Assembly (NCBI GenBank): GCA_021796215.1
Contig: JAJYOK010000001.1
Coordinates: 124,001 to 188,000, forward strand
Direction: 5' to 3'
Length of the DNA: 64,000 bases
Source: Bacteroidota bacterium
GTDB taxonomy: Bacteria; Bacteroidota; Ignavibacteria; UBA10030; UBA8401
The first letter of the stretch is position 1; the number at the start of each line of letters is the position of its first letter. Positions 25,331 through 35,900 of the stretch are shown here, one piece after another. The translations under genes were made by a program, and so were the position numbers. The notes beneath the pieces are model-generated. The model had not been told where the DNA came from. It did not search any database and saw only the letters and a program-made list of their open reading frames with translations.

Positions 25331-25361
25331 AAAACGGAGACGTGAAACTGTCTCCGTTTTT
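25331..25361. terminator. Bidirectional terminator between convergent genes
   Basis: AAAACGGAGAC (25331-25341) pairs perfectly with GTCTCCGTTTT (25350-25360). T tracts occur on both sides, so it can end both the ferredoxin reductase (+) and Spy-like (-) transcripts. Confidence 0.9.
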
Positions 25362-25383
25362 GCCTGCGATTGAAAGATAAGCG

Positions 25384-25917
25384 TTACTTCATAGGACCAT
25401 TCATTCCCATGCCGCCGCAGTCACATCCGCCTTGTCCATTCATTCTTCCTTTCATTTGCATCATTCCGCCTCTTCCCATCATTCCGTGCTGCATTGCTCG
25501 TTGCTGAACAACATGGCGAAGCATTCCGCGCCATATTTTTTGCTGTTCCGGTGTAAGCTGTTTGTTCGCTTCGAACCATGCATCCAGATGGTTCGTTCGC
25601 AGTGCCAATGTGTTGTCGGCAACTTCTTTCATCTGCTTTTCAATTGCTGCTTGATTCGGAGAATCTGAATCGAGCAATTTTGCCAGTTCAAGTTTCGATT
25701 CTGCAAGTTTTGAGCGCAGCTCGATCTGTTTTTTCTGGGTTTCAAAACGGAGATTCTTAAGATCTTCTTTTTGTTTGTCTGTTAAATTGAGCTTTGCCAT
25801 CATTGCTTCGTGCCTTGGCATATTCATTGCGCTTGGTCTTTTAGGCATGGATGGCATTTGAGCAAAACTGAGGGAGCTCAATGCAAGTGTGAGAAAAACA
25901 ACGAGATATTTTTTCAT
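25384..25917 (-). CDS. Spy/CpxP-like periplasmic protein with Met/Cys-rich tail
   Basis: A 177-residue exported protein. A signal peptide (1-19, ending LSFAQ) is followed by a Spy-type helical domain with LTDKQKEDLKNLRFE (about residue 45) and LTPEQQKIWRGML (about residue 120), the LTxxQ motifs of Spy/CpxP and of periplasmic metal sensors. The last 35 residues are rich in Met, Gly and His with a CDCGG motif (MGRGGMMQMKG, GGCDCGGMGMNG), which suggests copper or other soft-metal binding. Shine-Dalgarno AGGAGGT is 6 bases before the start. It stands alone with convergent and divergent neighbours. Confidence 0.85.
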   Translation of the reverse strand: MKKYLVVFLTLALSSLSFAQMPSMPKRPSAMNMPRHEAMMAKLNLTDKQKEDLKNLRFETQKKQIELRSKLAESKLELAKLLDSDSPNQAAIEKQMKEVADNTLALRTNHLDAWFEANKQLTPEQQKIWRGMLRHVVQQRAMQHGMMGRGGMMQMKGRMNGQGGCDCGGMGMNGPMK

Positions 25918-26015
25918 ACTACCTCCTAAAAAATGATTTTGTAGTGATTGTTAACTATCGTTACGATTCGTAGAGTTGGACAAAGAGGGCTGTGCAAGGT
26001 TTAATGGTCTCTTCC

Positions 26016-26044
26016 TTGAAACATATTTTTTGTTTCCGTATCTT
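26016..26044 (+). promoter_or_regulatory. Promoter for the TPR lipoprotein gene
   Basis: TTGAAA (26016-26021) and TATCTT (26039-26044) with a 17-base spacer, 20 bases before the GTG start. Confidence 0.5.
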
Positions 26045-26064
26045 GGATAAGTGAAGGAGCACAT

Positions 26065-28254
26065 GTGAAATCCTCAAAAATTATCCGCAATTCTCTTCTT
26101 GCCGTTTTCTGTGTAGTGGTAATTTCTGGCTGCCAGGTTTTTTCACCTGTTGGAAGTTTTTTTTCGCAGCGATACACCAATGTTGTGTCGTATTTCAATA
26201 CGTTCTATAATGCACAGAAAGCATTTGACGACGGCAAAGCTGATGTCGCTTCGACGATACAAAGCCAGCAGGGAAAGATATTGACGCTTCAGGAGGAAAC
26301 CAATCTTGTTTCAGCAAACGCACGCCAGAAATTTACTTCTGCAATTGAAAAAGCATCAAAGCTTCTTTCCTATTATCCGAACAGTAAATTCGTGGACGAT
26401 GCACTGCTTATGATCGGTGAATCGTATTATTATCTTAATGATGACCTGAAAGCCGAGCGAAAGTTCCTTGAACTATTTGCTAAATTCCCCGAGAGCGACC
26501 TAATTCCTGAAGCGGAACTCTGGTACGGCCGTACGTTGCTTCGTGAAAAAAAATATGACGACGCCCAAAAGGTGCTTGATAAGAATATTGCCTCTGCGAA
26601 AGAACGCGGGGCTAAAAAGTTCGGAGCGCAGGCGGCAATTACGCTTGGGCGATATTACAATTCCATCAGCGATTATCAGAAGGCCATCGGTTATTTCCAA
26701 CAAGCGATTGATTTGAGCGGTGACGGCAAGCTGAATGCTGAAACGCAACTGCGCATCGGCTTTTGTTATGTCAGCATGGAAGATTATCCAAATGCTGAGA
26801 AAGCGTTCGAGCGTGTGGACGATTTCAGTCCGGATTATTACACGCAATTCCAAGGCGAATTTCAACGGGCGCGCATGCTTGGCAAGATGCAGAAGTATGA
26901 CGACGCTCTCGGCGCGCTGGAAAATCTTTTGAACGATCAGAAGAACGCAGAAAATGCTGCCAAGCTTCATTTAGCAATTGCCAATGTCTATCTCGCTCAA
27001 GGGCGGACGAAGGATGCAATTGACCGGTACACCTTAATTGATACGGTGTATGCAAAGACCGACGAATCGGCGCGGTCGTATTACAACCTTGGCCGTTATT
27101 ATGAATTCCAGACTCTTGACTATGCAAAAGCACGCGCAAACTATGACAAAGCAAAAGCGGAGAACCCGGCTTCCGAGATTACAAAAGATGCCGCTGCGCG
27201 CGCGGATATGTACGCAAAATATTTTGCATTCAATGAAGAGTTGGTAAAAGACGACAGTGTTATTACCTACATTAAAAGACAACAGGCGATTCGCGATTCG
27301 ATTGCTCAACTTCCTCAACAGGGTGCATACAACGCGCCAGATTCGGCTCGTCGTCTTCAAGCAAGTGTTCAACGTGATTCAGCAGCAGCAGATGCTTCCG
27401 AAAAAGTTTCTTCTGACAGCTCAAAGAGCGATTCATTATCTGCGGCGCGGATATTGACTGCGGCTGAACTGGATTCACTTCGCGCTGCCGATTCACTGAA
27501 AACACAGGCGGAAAAATTAAGACTCGCGACCGAGCAAGCATTTTCCGATTCAATGCAGCATTCAATTGAGCGGACGGAATTTGAATTGGGCGATCTGTTC
27601 TATCTGGACATCAATCAACCAGATTCGGCGGTGTATTGGTATCAGAAAGTTATTACAGAACATCCCGCAAGTGAATATGCGCCGCGCGCGCTTTACACGC
27701 TCGCTGAGATTTACCGGACTGTGGAGAAAAAAGATTCGACATTTGAAGATTCCCTCTATTCATTGATTGTTGAAAAATATCCCCAATCGCCTTACGCACA
27801 AGAAGCCCGGAAAAATTTAGGCATACCGTTGTTAGCCGAAAAGAAAGATCCCGCAGTAGACCTCTATCTTCATGCAGAAACATATTTTGACAGCACGAAG
27901 GCTCGCAGTGCATTCACGATCCTCGATTCTATTGCGCGAAAGTACCATACATCGAGTTTAGCACCGAAGGCACTTTATTCCATCGGCTGGCTGTACGAAT
28001 ATGCACTCGGGAAAAAAGACAGCGCAAGTTTTGCGTACAGAAGGCTTCTCACATTATATCCTGATTCAAAATATGCAGTTGCAGTGCGCCCGATGATTCA
28101 AGCCGAAGATCAGCAAAAAATGGAGGAGGCGCGCGCGGCGAAAGAAGCTGCTGATAGAGCGGCGGCGGAAAAAGCTGCTGCGGAAAAGAAAGCAGCAGAC
28201 GAAGCGAAGAAAAAAGCCGAACAGCCAAGTGATGAGAAAAAAATAGAGAGATGA
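26065..28254 (+). CDS. TPR lipoprotein, PorW/SprE-like (type IX secretion associated)
   Basis: A 729-residue outer-membrane-type lipoprotein. The signal peptide ends in the lipobox VVISGC (cysteine about residue 20). About a dozen tetratricopeptide repeats fill most of the rest (for example FVDDALLMIGESYYYLND, ETQLRIGFCYVSMEDYPNAE), interrupted by a Ser/Asp/Ala-rich linker near residues 430-480, and it ends in a highly charged Ala/Lys/Glu coiled coil. The early YTNVVSYFNTFYNAQKAFDD resembles the PorW/SprE start, an essential T9SS accessory in Bacteroidota. The window's giant protein at 37719 has a T9SS signal, which is consistent. GTG start with AAGGAG upstream. Confidence 0.75.
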   Translation: MKSSKIIRNSLLAVFCVVVISGCQVFSPVGSFFSQRYTNVVSYFNTFYNAQKAFDDGKADVASTIQSQQGKILTLQEETNLVSANARQKFTSAIEKASKLLSYYPNSKFVDDALLMIGESYYYLNDDLKAERKFLELFAKFPESDLIPEAELWYGRTLLREKKYDDAQKVLDKNIASAKERGAKKFGAQAAITLGRYYNSISDYQKAIGYFQQAIDLSGDGKLNAETQLRIGFCYVSMEDYPNAEKAFERVDDFSPDYYTQFQGEFQRARMLGKMQKYDDALGALENLLNDQKNAENAAKLHLAIANVYLAQGRTKDAIDRYTLIDTVYAKTDESARSYYNLGRYYEFQTLDYAKARANYDKAKAENPASEITKDAAARADMYAKYFAFNEELVKDDSVITYIKRQQAIRDSIAQLPQQGAYNAPDSARRLQASVQRDSAAADASEKVSSDSSKSDSLSAARILTAAELDSLRAADSLKTQAEKLRLATEQAFSDSMQHSIERTEFELGDLFYLDINQPDSAVYWYQKVITEHPASEYAPRALYTLAEIYRTVEKKDSTFEDSLYSLIVEKYPQSPYAQEARKNLGIPLLAEKKDPAVDLYLHAETYFDSTKARSAFTILDSIARKYHTSSLAPKALYSIGWLYEYALGKKDSASFAYRRLLTLYPDSKYAVAVRPMIQAEDQQKMEEARAAKEAADRAAAEKAAAEKKAADEAKKKAEQPSDEKKIER

Positions 28255-28297
28255 ATCGACTCCTGTTGCTCAACTCCAGATTGAAAACCCTTTCGGG

Positions 28298-28319
28298 GAA
28301 GCAGCGCGCTGCTTCTTTT
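28298..28319 (+). terminator. Terminator between the TPR lipoprotein and pyrK
   Basis: GAAGCAG (28298-28304), loop CGCG, CTGCTTC (28309-28315), then TTTT. The pyrK start lies only 3 bases further, where no Shine-Dalgarno is visible, so the hairpin could also affect pyrK expression. Confidence 0.6.
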
Positions 28320-28321
28320 GC

Positions 28322-29092
28322 ATGATCCAAACACACGCTCCCGTACATTCTGTAGAAGAAATTGCATCGGGAATTTTCCGTCTTTCATTTCGCTCTCGCG
28401 AGGTTGCGTCGGCAGCATTACCTGGCCAATTTGTCAATGTTAAAGTTAACGACTCGCTCTTTCCGCTATTGCGCAGACCGTTCAGCATATTTTCTGTGGA
28501 AAGCGAGGCTGTTTCTATTGTATTTAATGTTATCGGAGAAGGAACACGCATTCTTGTCAGCAAAAAACCGGGGGATGTTGTTGATGTGATTGGTCCATTG
28601 GGAAATGGTTTTTCTGTTGCTATGGATTCGAAAAATTATAAGACGGCGTTAATTGTTGCCGGCGGCTTAGGCATCGCACCGTTTCCGTTTCTTCTTTCTC
28701 AGATTGGAAAGGATAAAAAGGTTCTCTCATTTACCGGCGCGCGTACATCGAATCAAATCGTGCGGCTCGGAATGGGGCACATGCATATTGCCACAGATGA
28801 CGGCTCAGAAGGGTTTGCGGGAAACGTGGTTGATTTGCTTGAGGAACATCTTTCGCATCACCACTATGAGTTGCCGCGAATTTTTTGCTGCGGTCCGGCG
28901 CGTATGTTGAAACGGCTTTCGGATTTTGCGCAGAAAAAAGGAATCGAGTGCTATGCCTCTCTCGAATGTGCTATGGCATGCGGCGTTGGTTTGTGTCAGG
29001 GATGTCCGGTGGAAACAATCAATGGAAAGAAAAAATATGTGCTGGTCTGCAAAGAAGGGCCGGTTTTTGAAACAAGCACGGTGTTCGTGTAA
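28322..29092 (+). CDS. pyrK: Dihydroorotate dehydrogenase B, electron-transfer subunit
   Basis: A 256-residue FAD and [2Fe-2S] protein that passes electrons from PyrD to NAD+. RRPFSIFSVE binds FAD, VAGGLGIAPFPFL is the NAD-binding loop, and the cluster cysteines are in CAMACGVGLCQGC plus VLVCKEGPVF near the C terminus. pyrD begins within its stop codon (TAATG, 1-nt overlap), giving a coupled PyrK-PyrD pair. The start has no clear Shine-Dalgarno. Confidence 0.94.
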   Translation: MIQTHAPVHSVEEIASGIFRLSFRSREVASAALPGQFVNVKVNDSLFPLLRRPFSIFSVESEAVSIVFNVIGEGTRILVSKKPGDVVDVIGPLGNGFSVAMDSKNYKTALIVAGGLGIAPFPFLLSQIGKDKKVLSFTGARTSNQIVRLGMGHMHIATDDGSEGFAGNVVDLLEEHLSHHHYELPRIFCCGPARMLKRLSDFAQKKGIECYASLECAMACGVGLCQGCPVETINGKKKYVLVCKEGPVFETSTVFV

Positions 29093-30036
29093 TGATGAAT
29101 GAAACATTCACAATAGCAGGAGTAACATTCCGAAACCGCGTGCTTGTTGCATCCGGCACGTTCGGATACGGCGACGAAGTGCCTGAGCTTGTTGATGCGG
29201 ACAAGTTAGGCGGCATCGTGACGAAATCGCTTTCGATGAAACCGCGCGACGGGAATCCGGCACCGCGCATTGCAGAAACAGCATCGGGCATGCTGAATTC
29301 TATCGGGTTGGCAAATATCGGTGTTCAGAAATTCATTGATGAAAAAATTCCGAAGCTTTCTTCTTTTGCTTCAACGGTGATTGCAAATATCGCCGCGAGC
29401 AGTGTCGAAGAGTATTGTGCAGTTTTGGAGGCGCTCGATCCGTTTAAAGTTGTTGCCGGATTTGAAATCAATGTTTCGTGCCCGAATGTGAAGGAAGGCG
29501 GTTTGAGTTTTGGAACCGATAAAGTGAAAGTTGCGCTCATCACGAGAGAACTCCGCCGGCGGACAAAGAAGCCGCTTATCATTAAGCTCACGCCAAATGT
29601 AACACACATTTCCGAATTTGCTCTCGCGGCAGAATCTGAAGGAGCGGACGCCGTTTCTGTTATCAATACGCTCATCGGAATGGCGATTGATATTCGAACA
29701 CGCAAAACGAGAATATCAACAATTACAGGCGGCTTGTCGGGACCGGCGATCAAACCAATAGCCATAGCGAAAGTGTATGAAGTGTACCGTGCGGTACAAA
29801 TTCCCATTATCGGCATCGGCGGCATTACATCGTGGGAAGATGCAGTCGAATTTTTGCTTGCCGGTGCGTCGGCAGTTCAAATCGGCACGTACAATTTTGT
29901 TGACCCGTCTGCCGGAGTTAAAGTTGCCGAAGGAATCAAATTATTCTGTGAGAAGCAGTCAATCGGCAATGTTGGAGAATTGGTCGGTGCGATGGAAGCT
30001 CAACGCAGTCTTTCTGTTATTGAAAGCTGGCTGTGA
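29092..30036 (+). CDS. pyrD: Dihydroorotate dehydrogenase B, catalytic subunit
   Basis: A 314-residue FMN TIM-barrel enzyme that oxidises dihydroorotate to orotate in pyrimidine synthesis. The class 1 active-site cysteine is in EINVSCPNVKEGG (about residue 130). NRVLVASGTFGYG, GGLSGPAIKPIA, GIGGITSWEDA and AGASAVQIGT are the expected FMN and phosphate-binding blocks. The neighbouring pyrK makes this the NAD-dependent 1B type. Length is usual. Confidence 0.96.
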   Translation: MMNETFTIAGVTFRNRVLVASGTFGYGDEVPELVDADKLGGIVTKSLSMKPRDGNPAPRIAETASGMLNSIGLANIGVQKFIDEKIPKLSSFASTVIANIAASSVEEYCAVLEALDPFKVVAGFEINVSCPNVKEGGLSFGTDKVKVALITRELRRRTKKPLIIKLTPNVTHISEFALAAESEGADAVSVINTLIGMAIDIRTRKTRISTITGGLSGPAIKPIAIAKVYEVYRAVQIPIIGIGGITSWEDAVEFLLAGASAVQIGTYNFVDPSAGVKVAEGIKLFCEKQSIGNVGELVGAMEAQRSLSVIESWL

Positions 30037-30104
30037 TTAAGTTCAAAATTCAAGGTCCAAAGTTAAGAATTGATAAACATGAACTTCTGAACTTTTAACT
30101 CTCT
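30036..30104 (+). repeat. AT-rich imperfect inverted repeat between pyrD and folC
   Basis: AAGTTCA (30039-30045) matches TGAACTT (30088-30094), and AGTTAA (30061-30066) matches TTAACT (30095-30100). The whole gap is built of AAGTT/AACTT words. A similar but longer element is at 57205-57273. Confidence 0.4.
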
Positions 30105-30116
30105 TTTATTCCTTCT

Positions 30117-31418
30117 GTGTTATCCCTTCAATCATCGCTGGCATATCTTTATGGGCTTCAAAAATTCGGAATGAAGCTCGGGTTGCGGAATATCCGTTTG
30201 CTTCTCCGTTCAATCGGCAATCCTCATCGCAGTTTTCCTTCAGTTCACATTGCGGGAACAAACGGTAAAGGATCGACGTCGAGCATGATTGCCGCAATTC
30301 TCACAGCATCGGGGTACCGCGTCGGTCTGTACACGTCGCCGCATTTAGTGAGATTCAATGAACGCATCCGCGTCAACGGAAAAATGATATCGAATGCCGA
30401 TCTCGTTCGCTGCACGAATCTTATTCGACCGAAGATCGAATCGCTGCATGCGACATTTTTTGAAGCGACAACAGCAATTGCGTTCAAATATTTTCAAGAA
30501 CAAAAGATTGATATTGCCGTCATCGAAACCGGTTTGGGCGGCAGACTCGACGCAACGAACGTGCTGCGTCCGCTCGTCTCTGTGATCACGACAATCGGGA
30601 AAGACCATACGCAACAGCTTGGAACAACTCTGAAAAAAATTGCATTCGAAAAAGGAGGAATTATCAAGCACGGAACGCCATGCGTTGTTGGAGCAATGCC
30701 GGCGCAGGCGCTTCGCATTCTGAAAAAAATAGCTGAGCGGCGTCGCGCAAAACTTCTTGATTCCCGGCTTTACACCAAAGTTGATGATGTTGCTTCCGGT
30801 AAGGTTTCTCAAAATATTTCTTTCTCTACGCCGCGAATGACGTTTAACAATGTTCGCCTGCCGCTGTTTGGCGCTCATCAACTTGATAATATTCGAACTG
30901 CGATTACTGCGCTTGAACAGCTTGAACCGTATGGCTTTCATATTTCCGGGAAAAGCGTGCAAAGCGGCGTATCCAGACTTTCGCAATTGACCGGTATTCA
31001 TGCGCGCTTGGAAATTCTTTCCGAGTCGCCGCTTGTCATTCTCGACGTTGCACACAATCCCGATGGAGTGAGAAAGATGGTTGCGGCAATTCAATCGTTT
31101 GATTTTAGGAAACTTCATTTGGTTTTTGGTGTTATGAAAGATAAAGACTATCGGACAATGATTAGAATCGTGAGTGCGCTTCATCCGATTGTCTATGCTG
31201 TCCAACCGAAGATTGAACGGGCGTTGGAAGCGAATGAAATTGTTCACGAATTTTTTCGATACCGCGTCACAGCGCATGTGTATTGTTCAGTTGAGGATGG
31301 CATGAACGCGGCTATGAAGAATTCAAAAAAGAAGGACATGATTCTTATTACCGGTTCACATTATGTTGCCGGTGATGCATGGGAAGTGTGGAAGAAAAAA
31401 GAACGAAAAAACTCTTGA
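30117..31418 (+). CDS. folC: Bifunctional folylpolyglutamate synthase / dihydrofolate synthase
   Basis: A 433-residue Mur-ligase-fold ATPase that adds glutamate to dihydropteroate and to reduced folates. The P-loop is IAGTNGKGSTSSM (about residue 43), with SPHLVRFNERIRVNG, ETGLGGRLDATN and the C-terminal DVAHNPDGVRKM. The start is GTG at 30117, and the N-terminal SLAYLYGLQKFGMKLGLRNI fits FolC. Length is usual. The rho promoter begins inside its last codons. Confidence 0.95.
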   Translation: MLSLQSSLAYLYGLQKFGMKLGLRNIRLLLRSIGNPHRSFPSVHIAGTNGKGSTSSMIAAILTASGYRVGLYTSPHLVRFNERIRVNGKMISNADLVRCTNLIRPKIESLHATFFEATTAIAFKYFQEQKIDIAVIETGLGGRLDATNVLRPLVSVITTIGKDHTQQLGTTLKKIAFEKGGIIKHGTPCVVGAMPAQALRILKKIAERRRAKLLDSRLYTKVDDVASGKVSQNISFSTPRMTFNNVRLPLFGAHQLDNIRTAITALEQLEPYGFHISGKSVQSGVSRLSQLTGIHARLEILSESPLVILDVAHNPDGVRKMVAAIQSFDFRKLHLVFGVMKDKDYRTMIRIVSALHPIVYAVQPKIERALEANEIVHEFFRYRVTAHVYCSVEDGMNAAMKNSKKKDMILITGSHYVAGDAWEVWKKKERKNS

Positions 31419-31443
31419 CAATCCGAACGATTTACTCTATATT
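31415..31443 (+). promoter_or_regulatory. Strong promoter for rho
   Basis: Perfect TTGACA (31415-31420), 17-base spacer, TATATT (31438-31443). It overlaps the folC stop and gives rho its own long leader. Confidence 0.7.
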
Positions 31444-31698
31444 TCTTGTGCCATTTTAATCACGGTAATGTTTCTGAAATACTTCTCACATTGGAAGACC
31501 GCTTCTTTAAACCTCAATTGCGAACTATCCCAAGAAAATCTCAACGACATCAGCAAATAAAAGGTACGTGAAGCAAGATTTGAAGTAAACTTTCTGTTCT
31601 CCGCAGCGCCCTCTCCGACCAAATGGAGACGAGGCAGGGACTTTAATGAATCAATTCTTAACCATTTCGTAGTTTTTTCTGAAAGGAATTATTCCACT
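31444..31698 (+). other. Untranslated leader of rho (about 245 nt)
   Basis: No supported ORF. It contains CCTCTCC (31610-31616) facing GGAGACGAGG (31625-31634), a possible hairpin, and GAAAGGAA before the ATG. Long leaders that let Rho regulate its own transcription are known in other bacteria; here that is inference. Confidence 0.3.
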
Positions 31699-32952
31699 AT
31701 GCCGATGGATATATCGGATCTGAAATCCAAGAAAATTGCCGATCTCAACAAGATCGCGAAAGACTTGGATATTGGCGGGTACAGTGACCTGCGCAAACAA
31801 GAACTCATTTTCAAAATCCTCGAAGCACAAACCCAGCAAGATGGACTCACATTCAGCAAAGGCGTGTTGGAAGTTCTGCCGGACGGCTACGGTTTTCTGC
31901 GCTCGGTTGACTATAATTATCTTCCTTCCCCGGACGATATTTATGTTTCGCCTTCGCAAATAAAGAAATTTAGTTTGCGCACCGGCGATACGGTGAGCGG
32001 GCAGGTTCGCCCTCCGAAAGAAGGCGAGCGGTTCTTTGCGCTGCTGCGTGTCGAAGCCGTCAACGACCAAAGCCCGGATACCGTGCGCGACCGTGTTCTT
32101 TTCGATAATCTTACGCCGCTCTATCCGAATGAGCGCATCAAATTGGAAACGGCGCCGGGTGAATACGCAATGCGAATTCTCGATTTGCTTTCGCCTGTCG
32201 GTAAGGGCCAGCGTGGAATGATTGTCTCGCCCCCGAAAGCAGGGAAGACCGTGCTTCTTCAAAAAATTGCCAACAGCATCACGCGCAATCATCCGGAAGT
32301 GAAGCTGATGATTTTGCTGATTGATGAACGTCCTGAAGAAGTAACCGATATGGAGCGCTCGGTAAGCGCCGAGGTAATATCGTCCACGTTTGACGAGCCG
32401 CCGGAACGCCACGTGCAGGTTTCCGATATGGTGCTTGAAAAAGCGAAGCGCCTGATTGAAGCGAAACATGATGTCGTGATTTTGCTTGACAGCATCACGA
32501 GGTTGGCGCGGGCGCATAACACCGTTGTGCCGCATTCAGGAAAAATTCTCTCCGGTGGTGTTGATGCGAACGCTTTGCATCGTCCGAAGAGATTTTTTGG
32601 CGCGGCGCGAAATATTGAAGAAGGCGGAAGTCTTACCATTATCGCAACGGCACTTGTCGAAACCGGCAGCCGCATGGACGAGGTGATCTTTGAAGAATTC
32701 AAAGGAACCGGCAATATGGAAATTGTGCTCGACCGGAAGCTCAGCGATCGTCGCATTTTCCCCGCGGTTGATGTTAATCGCTCCGGTACACGGAAAGAAG
32801 AAATTCTGATGCCTGAAGACGAACTGAATCGCGTCTGGATTCTCCGCAAATTCCTCAGTGAGTTCAATCCGGTTGAAGCGATGGAATTCCTTCTCGACAA
32901 AATGCGAGGCACGAAAGGAAATAAAGAGTTTCTCAAATCAATGAACAGTTGA
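31699..32952 (+). CDS. rho: Transcription termination factor Rho
   Basis: A 417-residue RNA-dependent ATPase helicase that terminates untranslated transcripts. The N-terminal Rho_N helix ([20 protein letters not shown]) precedes an RNA-binding domain with [10 protein letters not shown]. The ATPase has Walker [13 protein letters not shown] (about residue 180), [27 protein letters not shown] (Walker B) and the Q/R loops [13 protein letters not shown]. No long insertion is present. Length is usual. Confidence 0.97.
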   Translation: MPMDISDLKSKKIADLNKIAKDLDIGGYSDLRKQELIFKILEAQTQQDGLTFSKGVLEVLPDGYGFLRSVDYNYLPSPDDIYVSPSQIKKFSLRTGDTVSGQVRPPKEGERFFALLRVEAVNDQSPDTVRDRVLFDNLTPLYPNERIKLETAPGEYAMRILDLLSPVGKGQRGMIVSPPKAGKTVLLQKIANSITRNHPEVKLMILLIDERPEEVTDMERSVSAEVISSTFDEPPERHVQVSDMVLEKAKRLIEAKHDVVILLDSITRLARAHNTVVPHSGKILSGGVDANALHRPKRFFGAARNIEEGGSLTIIATALVETGSRMDEVIFEEFKGTGNMEIVLDRKLSDRRIFPAVDVNRSGTRKEEILMPEDELNRVWILRKFLSEFNPVEAMEFLLDKMRGTKGNKEFLKSMNS

Positions 32953-32965
32953 AAAATTTCTTCAG

Positions 32966-35900
32966 TTGACGACACCGACCATACGATTTTGTGCGGCTGC
33001 CTTTCTATTCTGCCTTGCTGTCTCATTTCAAACGAGCACAGCACAAGAGACATTTCCAGTCAGGTATGTTGCAAAACAATGGGGAATGGATGATGGCCTT
33101 CCTCAAAGTTCCGCCAACGCAGTCATTCAATCAAAAGATGGATACATCTGGCTTGCCACGTTCGGCGGACTTGTCCGATTTGATGGCAGATCATTTACCG
33201 TGTTCGATCGTTCCAACTCTCGGGGAATGCATTCCGACCGCATTTTAACAATCAGTGAAGACCGTGACGGTGCCCTTTGGTGCATCACGGAAGATGGTGT
33301 GTTGCGTTATCAGCACGGAGTTTTTACGTCGTTCGATGTTGCTGGCGGGCGCACCGCTGTTACTCCATTCACGGTTAGACAAGATTCCCGAGGTACAATA
33401 TGGATTATTGCTGATGGCAAGCCGTATATGTTCAGTAACAACCGGTTTGTACCGATTCCGATTCTCCGCGACTCGTCTTTGGCACGCAGAGCGTTAAATA
33501 ATTCTGGCGGAGTCTGGTTATATGATGGGAGAAAAATATTGCGGACGATTGACGATTCGGTCGTTGTTGTAATGGATTTGACGAAAATTCTCTCATATAA
33601 AATTCAGGCTTTTGTCGAATATCCCGAACATTCCGGTACATACTGGATTGCGACCGATGGTGAAGGAGTAGTGCGGCTTTCTTCGGGTGCTATCAGAAAG
33701 TACACTCAACGAGATGGACTCGCTTCTCTGTTTGCCCGGCAGTTGTTTGTAGATCATGGAAATCATCTTTGGGCTGCCTGTTTTAACGGCATCAGCAGGT
33801 TGGAAGGGGATTCATTCGTTCCCTTACGAACTGTCAATGAAGACCTTGAGAAACAATTCAATGTAATGACGCAAGACCGTGAAGGGGATTATTGGGTAGG
33901 CACACCGGCGCGCGGCTTGTACAGACTGCGCCCGGCGATCATTTCGATGATCGGACATCATGAAGGTTTGATGGAAGAAAAAATGCTCTCGCTCGTGGCA
34001 CGTAAGAATGGAACATTCTTATTTGGGACCAATTGCGGCGGTGTGTATGAATGGAAGAATGGAAAGGCAACATATTCTCCCTTGAATAAACACATGATCA
34101 ATTTGTGCGTCTGGTCGCTTTTCGAAGATTCTAAGGAACGTGTATGGGTCGGTTCACGGGTGCTCTATCGTTTTGACGATATTAACCGGAAGGGAGTATT
34201 GTTTGACTCCTCGAAAGGTTTTACCGGCTTAGATATTTTTGCAATGATGGAGGATTCGCGAGGCAGGATTTGGATCGGGTGTTTCAACGGATTGTATCTG
34301 TACAACGGACATCAATTCCGTCGGTATTCTACCGACGACGGCATGTCGGACAATGATGTCCGCGCGCTGTTTGAAGACAGATCGGGAATTTTATGGATCG
34401 GAACGACAAGAGGATTGAACAAATTTAAGAATGGAAAAATAACTCATGTGCCGCTTGTCTCTGGTCCGGGAAACTCTGTACACGCGCTGAGCGATTATAT
34501 TCGTGCGATCTATCAGGATGCCGACGGAACACTGTGGTTCGGTTCATACGGCGGCGGATTGATTCGATTGAAGGATGGAAAATTTTCCTTCATTACGAAA
34601 AAAGAAGGACTGTATGACAATATTGTTTCGGACATTGTTGAAGACGAGCAGGGGAATTTCTGGATGGGATGCAACCGCGGTATTTTCCGTGCCTCGAAAA
34701 CAGAATTGAACGCAGTGGCGGACGGTACGTTGAAAACGGTGAGCACCTATTCGTACGGCGAACCGGACGGTATGAACTCCGCGGAGACAAACGGCGGCTT
34801 CCAACCTTCGACTATTCAGGACCATAATGGACATATTTACTTTCCGACCGTGAGCGGTGTTGCTGTTGTATCCACTCGCAACGTGCAGCAAAACGATCTT
34901 CCTCCTCCGGTGAAAATCGAAAAGCTTATCTCAGAGAACACCTCTCTTCCTGTGAGCAATGCAATAACGCTTCCGTACGACAGTGCAAGCCTAGAAATTC
35001 ATTATGCCGCGCTCAGCTATGCCGATCCGGCAAAAAATCATTTCAAATATATGATGGAAGGATTAGATCAAACATGGGTGGCGGCGGGTTCACGCAGAAC
35101 GGCGTTCTATTGGACAATCCCTCCCGGTACGCGTACGTTCAGAGTGATTGCATCCAACAACGACGGCGTGTGGAATATGACTGGCGCTTCGATCCGTGTG
35201 ACGATCTTGCCTCCATTCTGGATGACATGGTGGTTCCGAACGCTGGTCGTGCTGTTGTTCGTTTCACTCGGACCATATATTTACTACGTGCGCGTTGCGG
35301 CACTCAAAAAGGAGGCGCTTGTGAAGGAGCAGTTCGCAGAACAGCTCATCAATTCACAGGAACAGGAGCGTCGGCGCATTGCCATGGAACTGCACGACGG
35401 AATAGGCCAGCAAATTTTGGTTGTGAAGAACCGGGCTGAGATGGCATTGAAGACAGTCGCCGACCCTGCACAAACTGAAGAACAACTACGCGAGATTGCG
35501 AGAAGCACGCTCAGTGCTATGAACGATGTTCATACCATTTCGCATGACTTGCGTCCGGTTCACCTCGAACAATTCGGATTGACCGACACGCTGACGAATT
35601 TGTGCGATCAGGTGCAGGAATCATCGGGCATTCAGTGGGCAACGCATGTTGACCGCATTGACGGCATCATTCCGCGCGAGAAGGAGATTCATTTCTACAG
35701 AATTGTGCAGGAAGGGATCAACAACATTATGAAACATTCGTCGGCAACTCAGGCATCAATTATGATACGGCGGTCAGATGAAGAAATGACGGCATCGTTG
35801 TGGGACAACGGCAAGGGATTTGATCCGCTCGGGGCTTCCGGTACTGCGGGAATGGGATTGGAAGGAATTCAGGAACGGACAAAGAACCTTGGCGGAACAT

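Noticed and set aside
30345-31277. 310-residue minus-strand ORF under folC
   Set aside because: Shadow of folC; composition rich in Arg, Asn and Phe, without motifs.
31363-31560. 65-residue + strand ORF at the folC end
   Set aside because: Overlaps folC and the rho promoter, no Shine-Dalgarno, no protein features.
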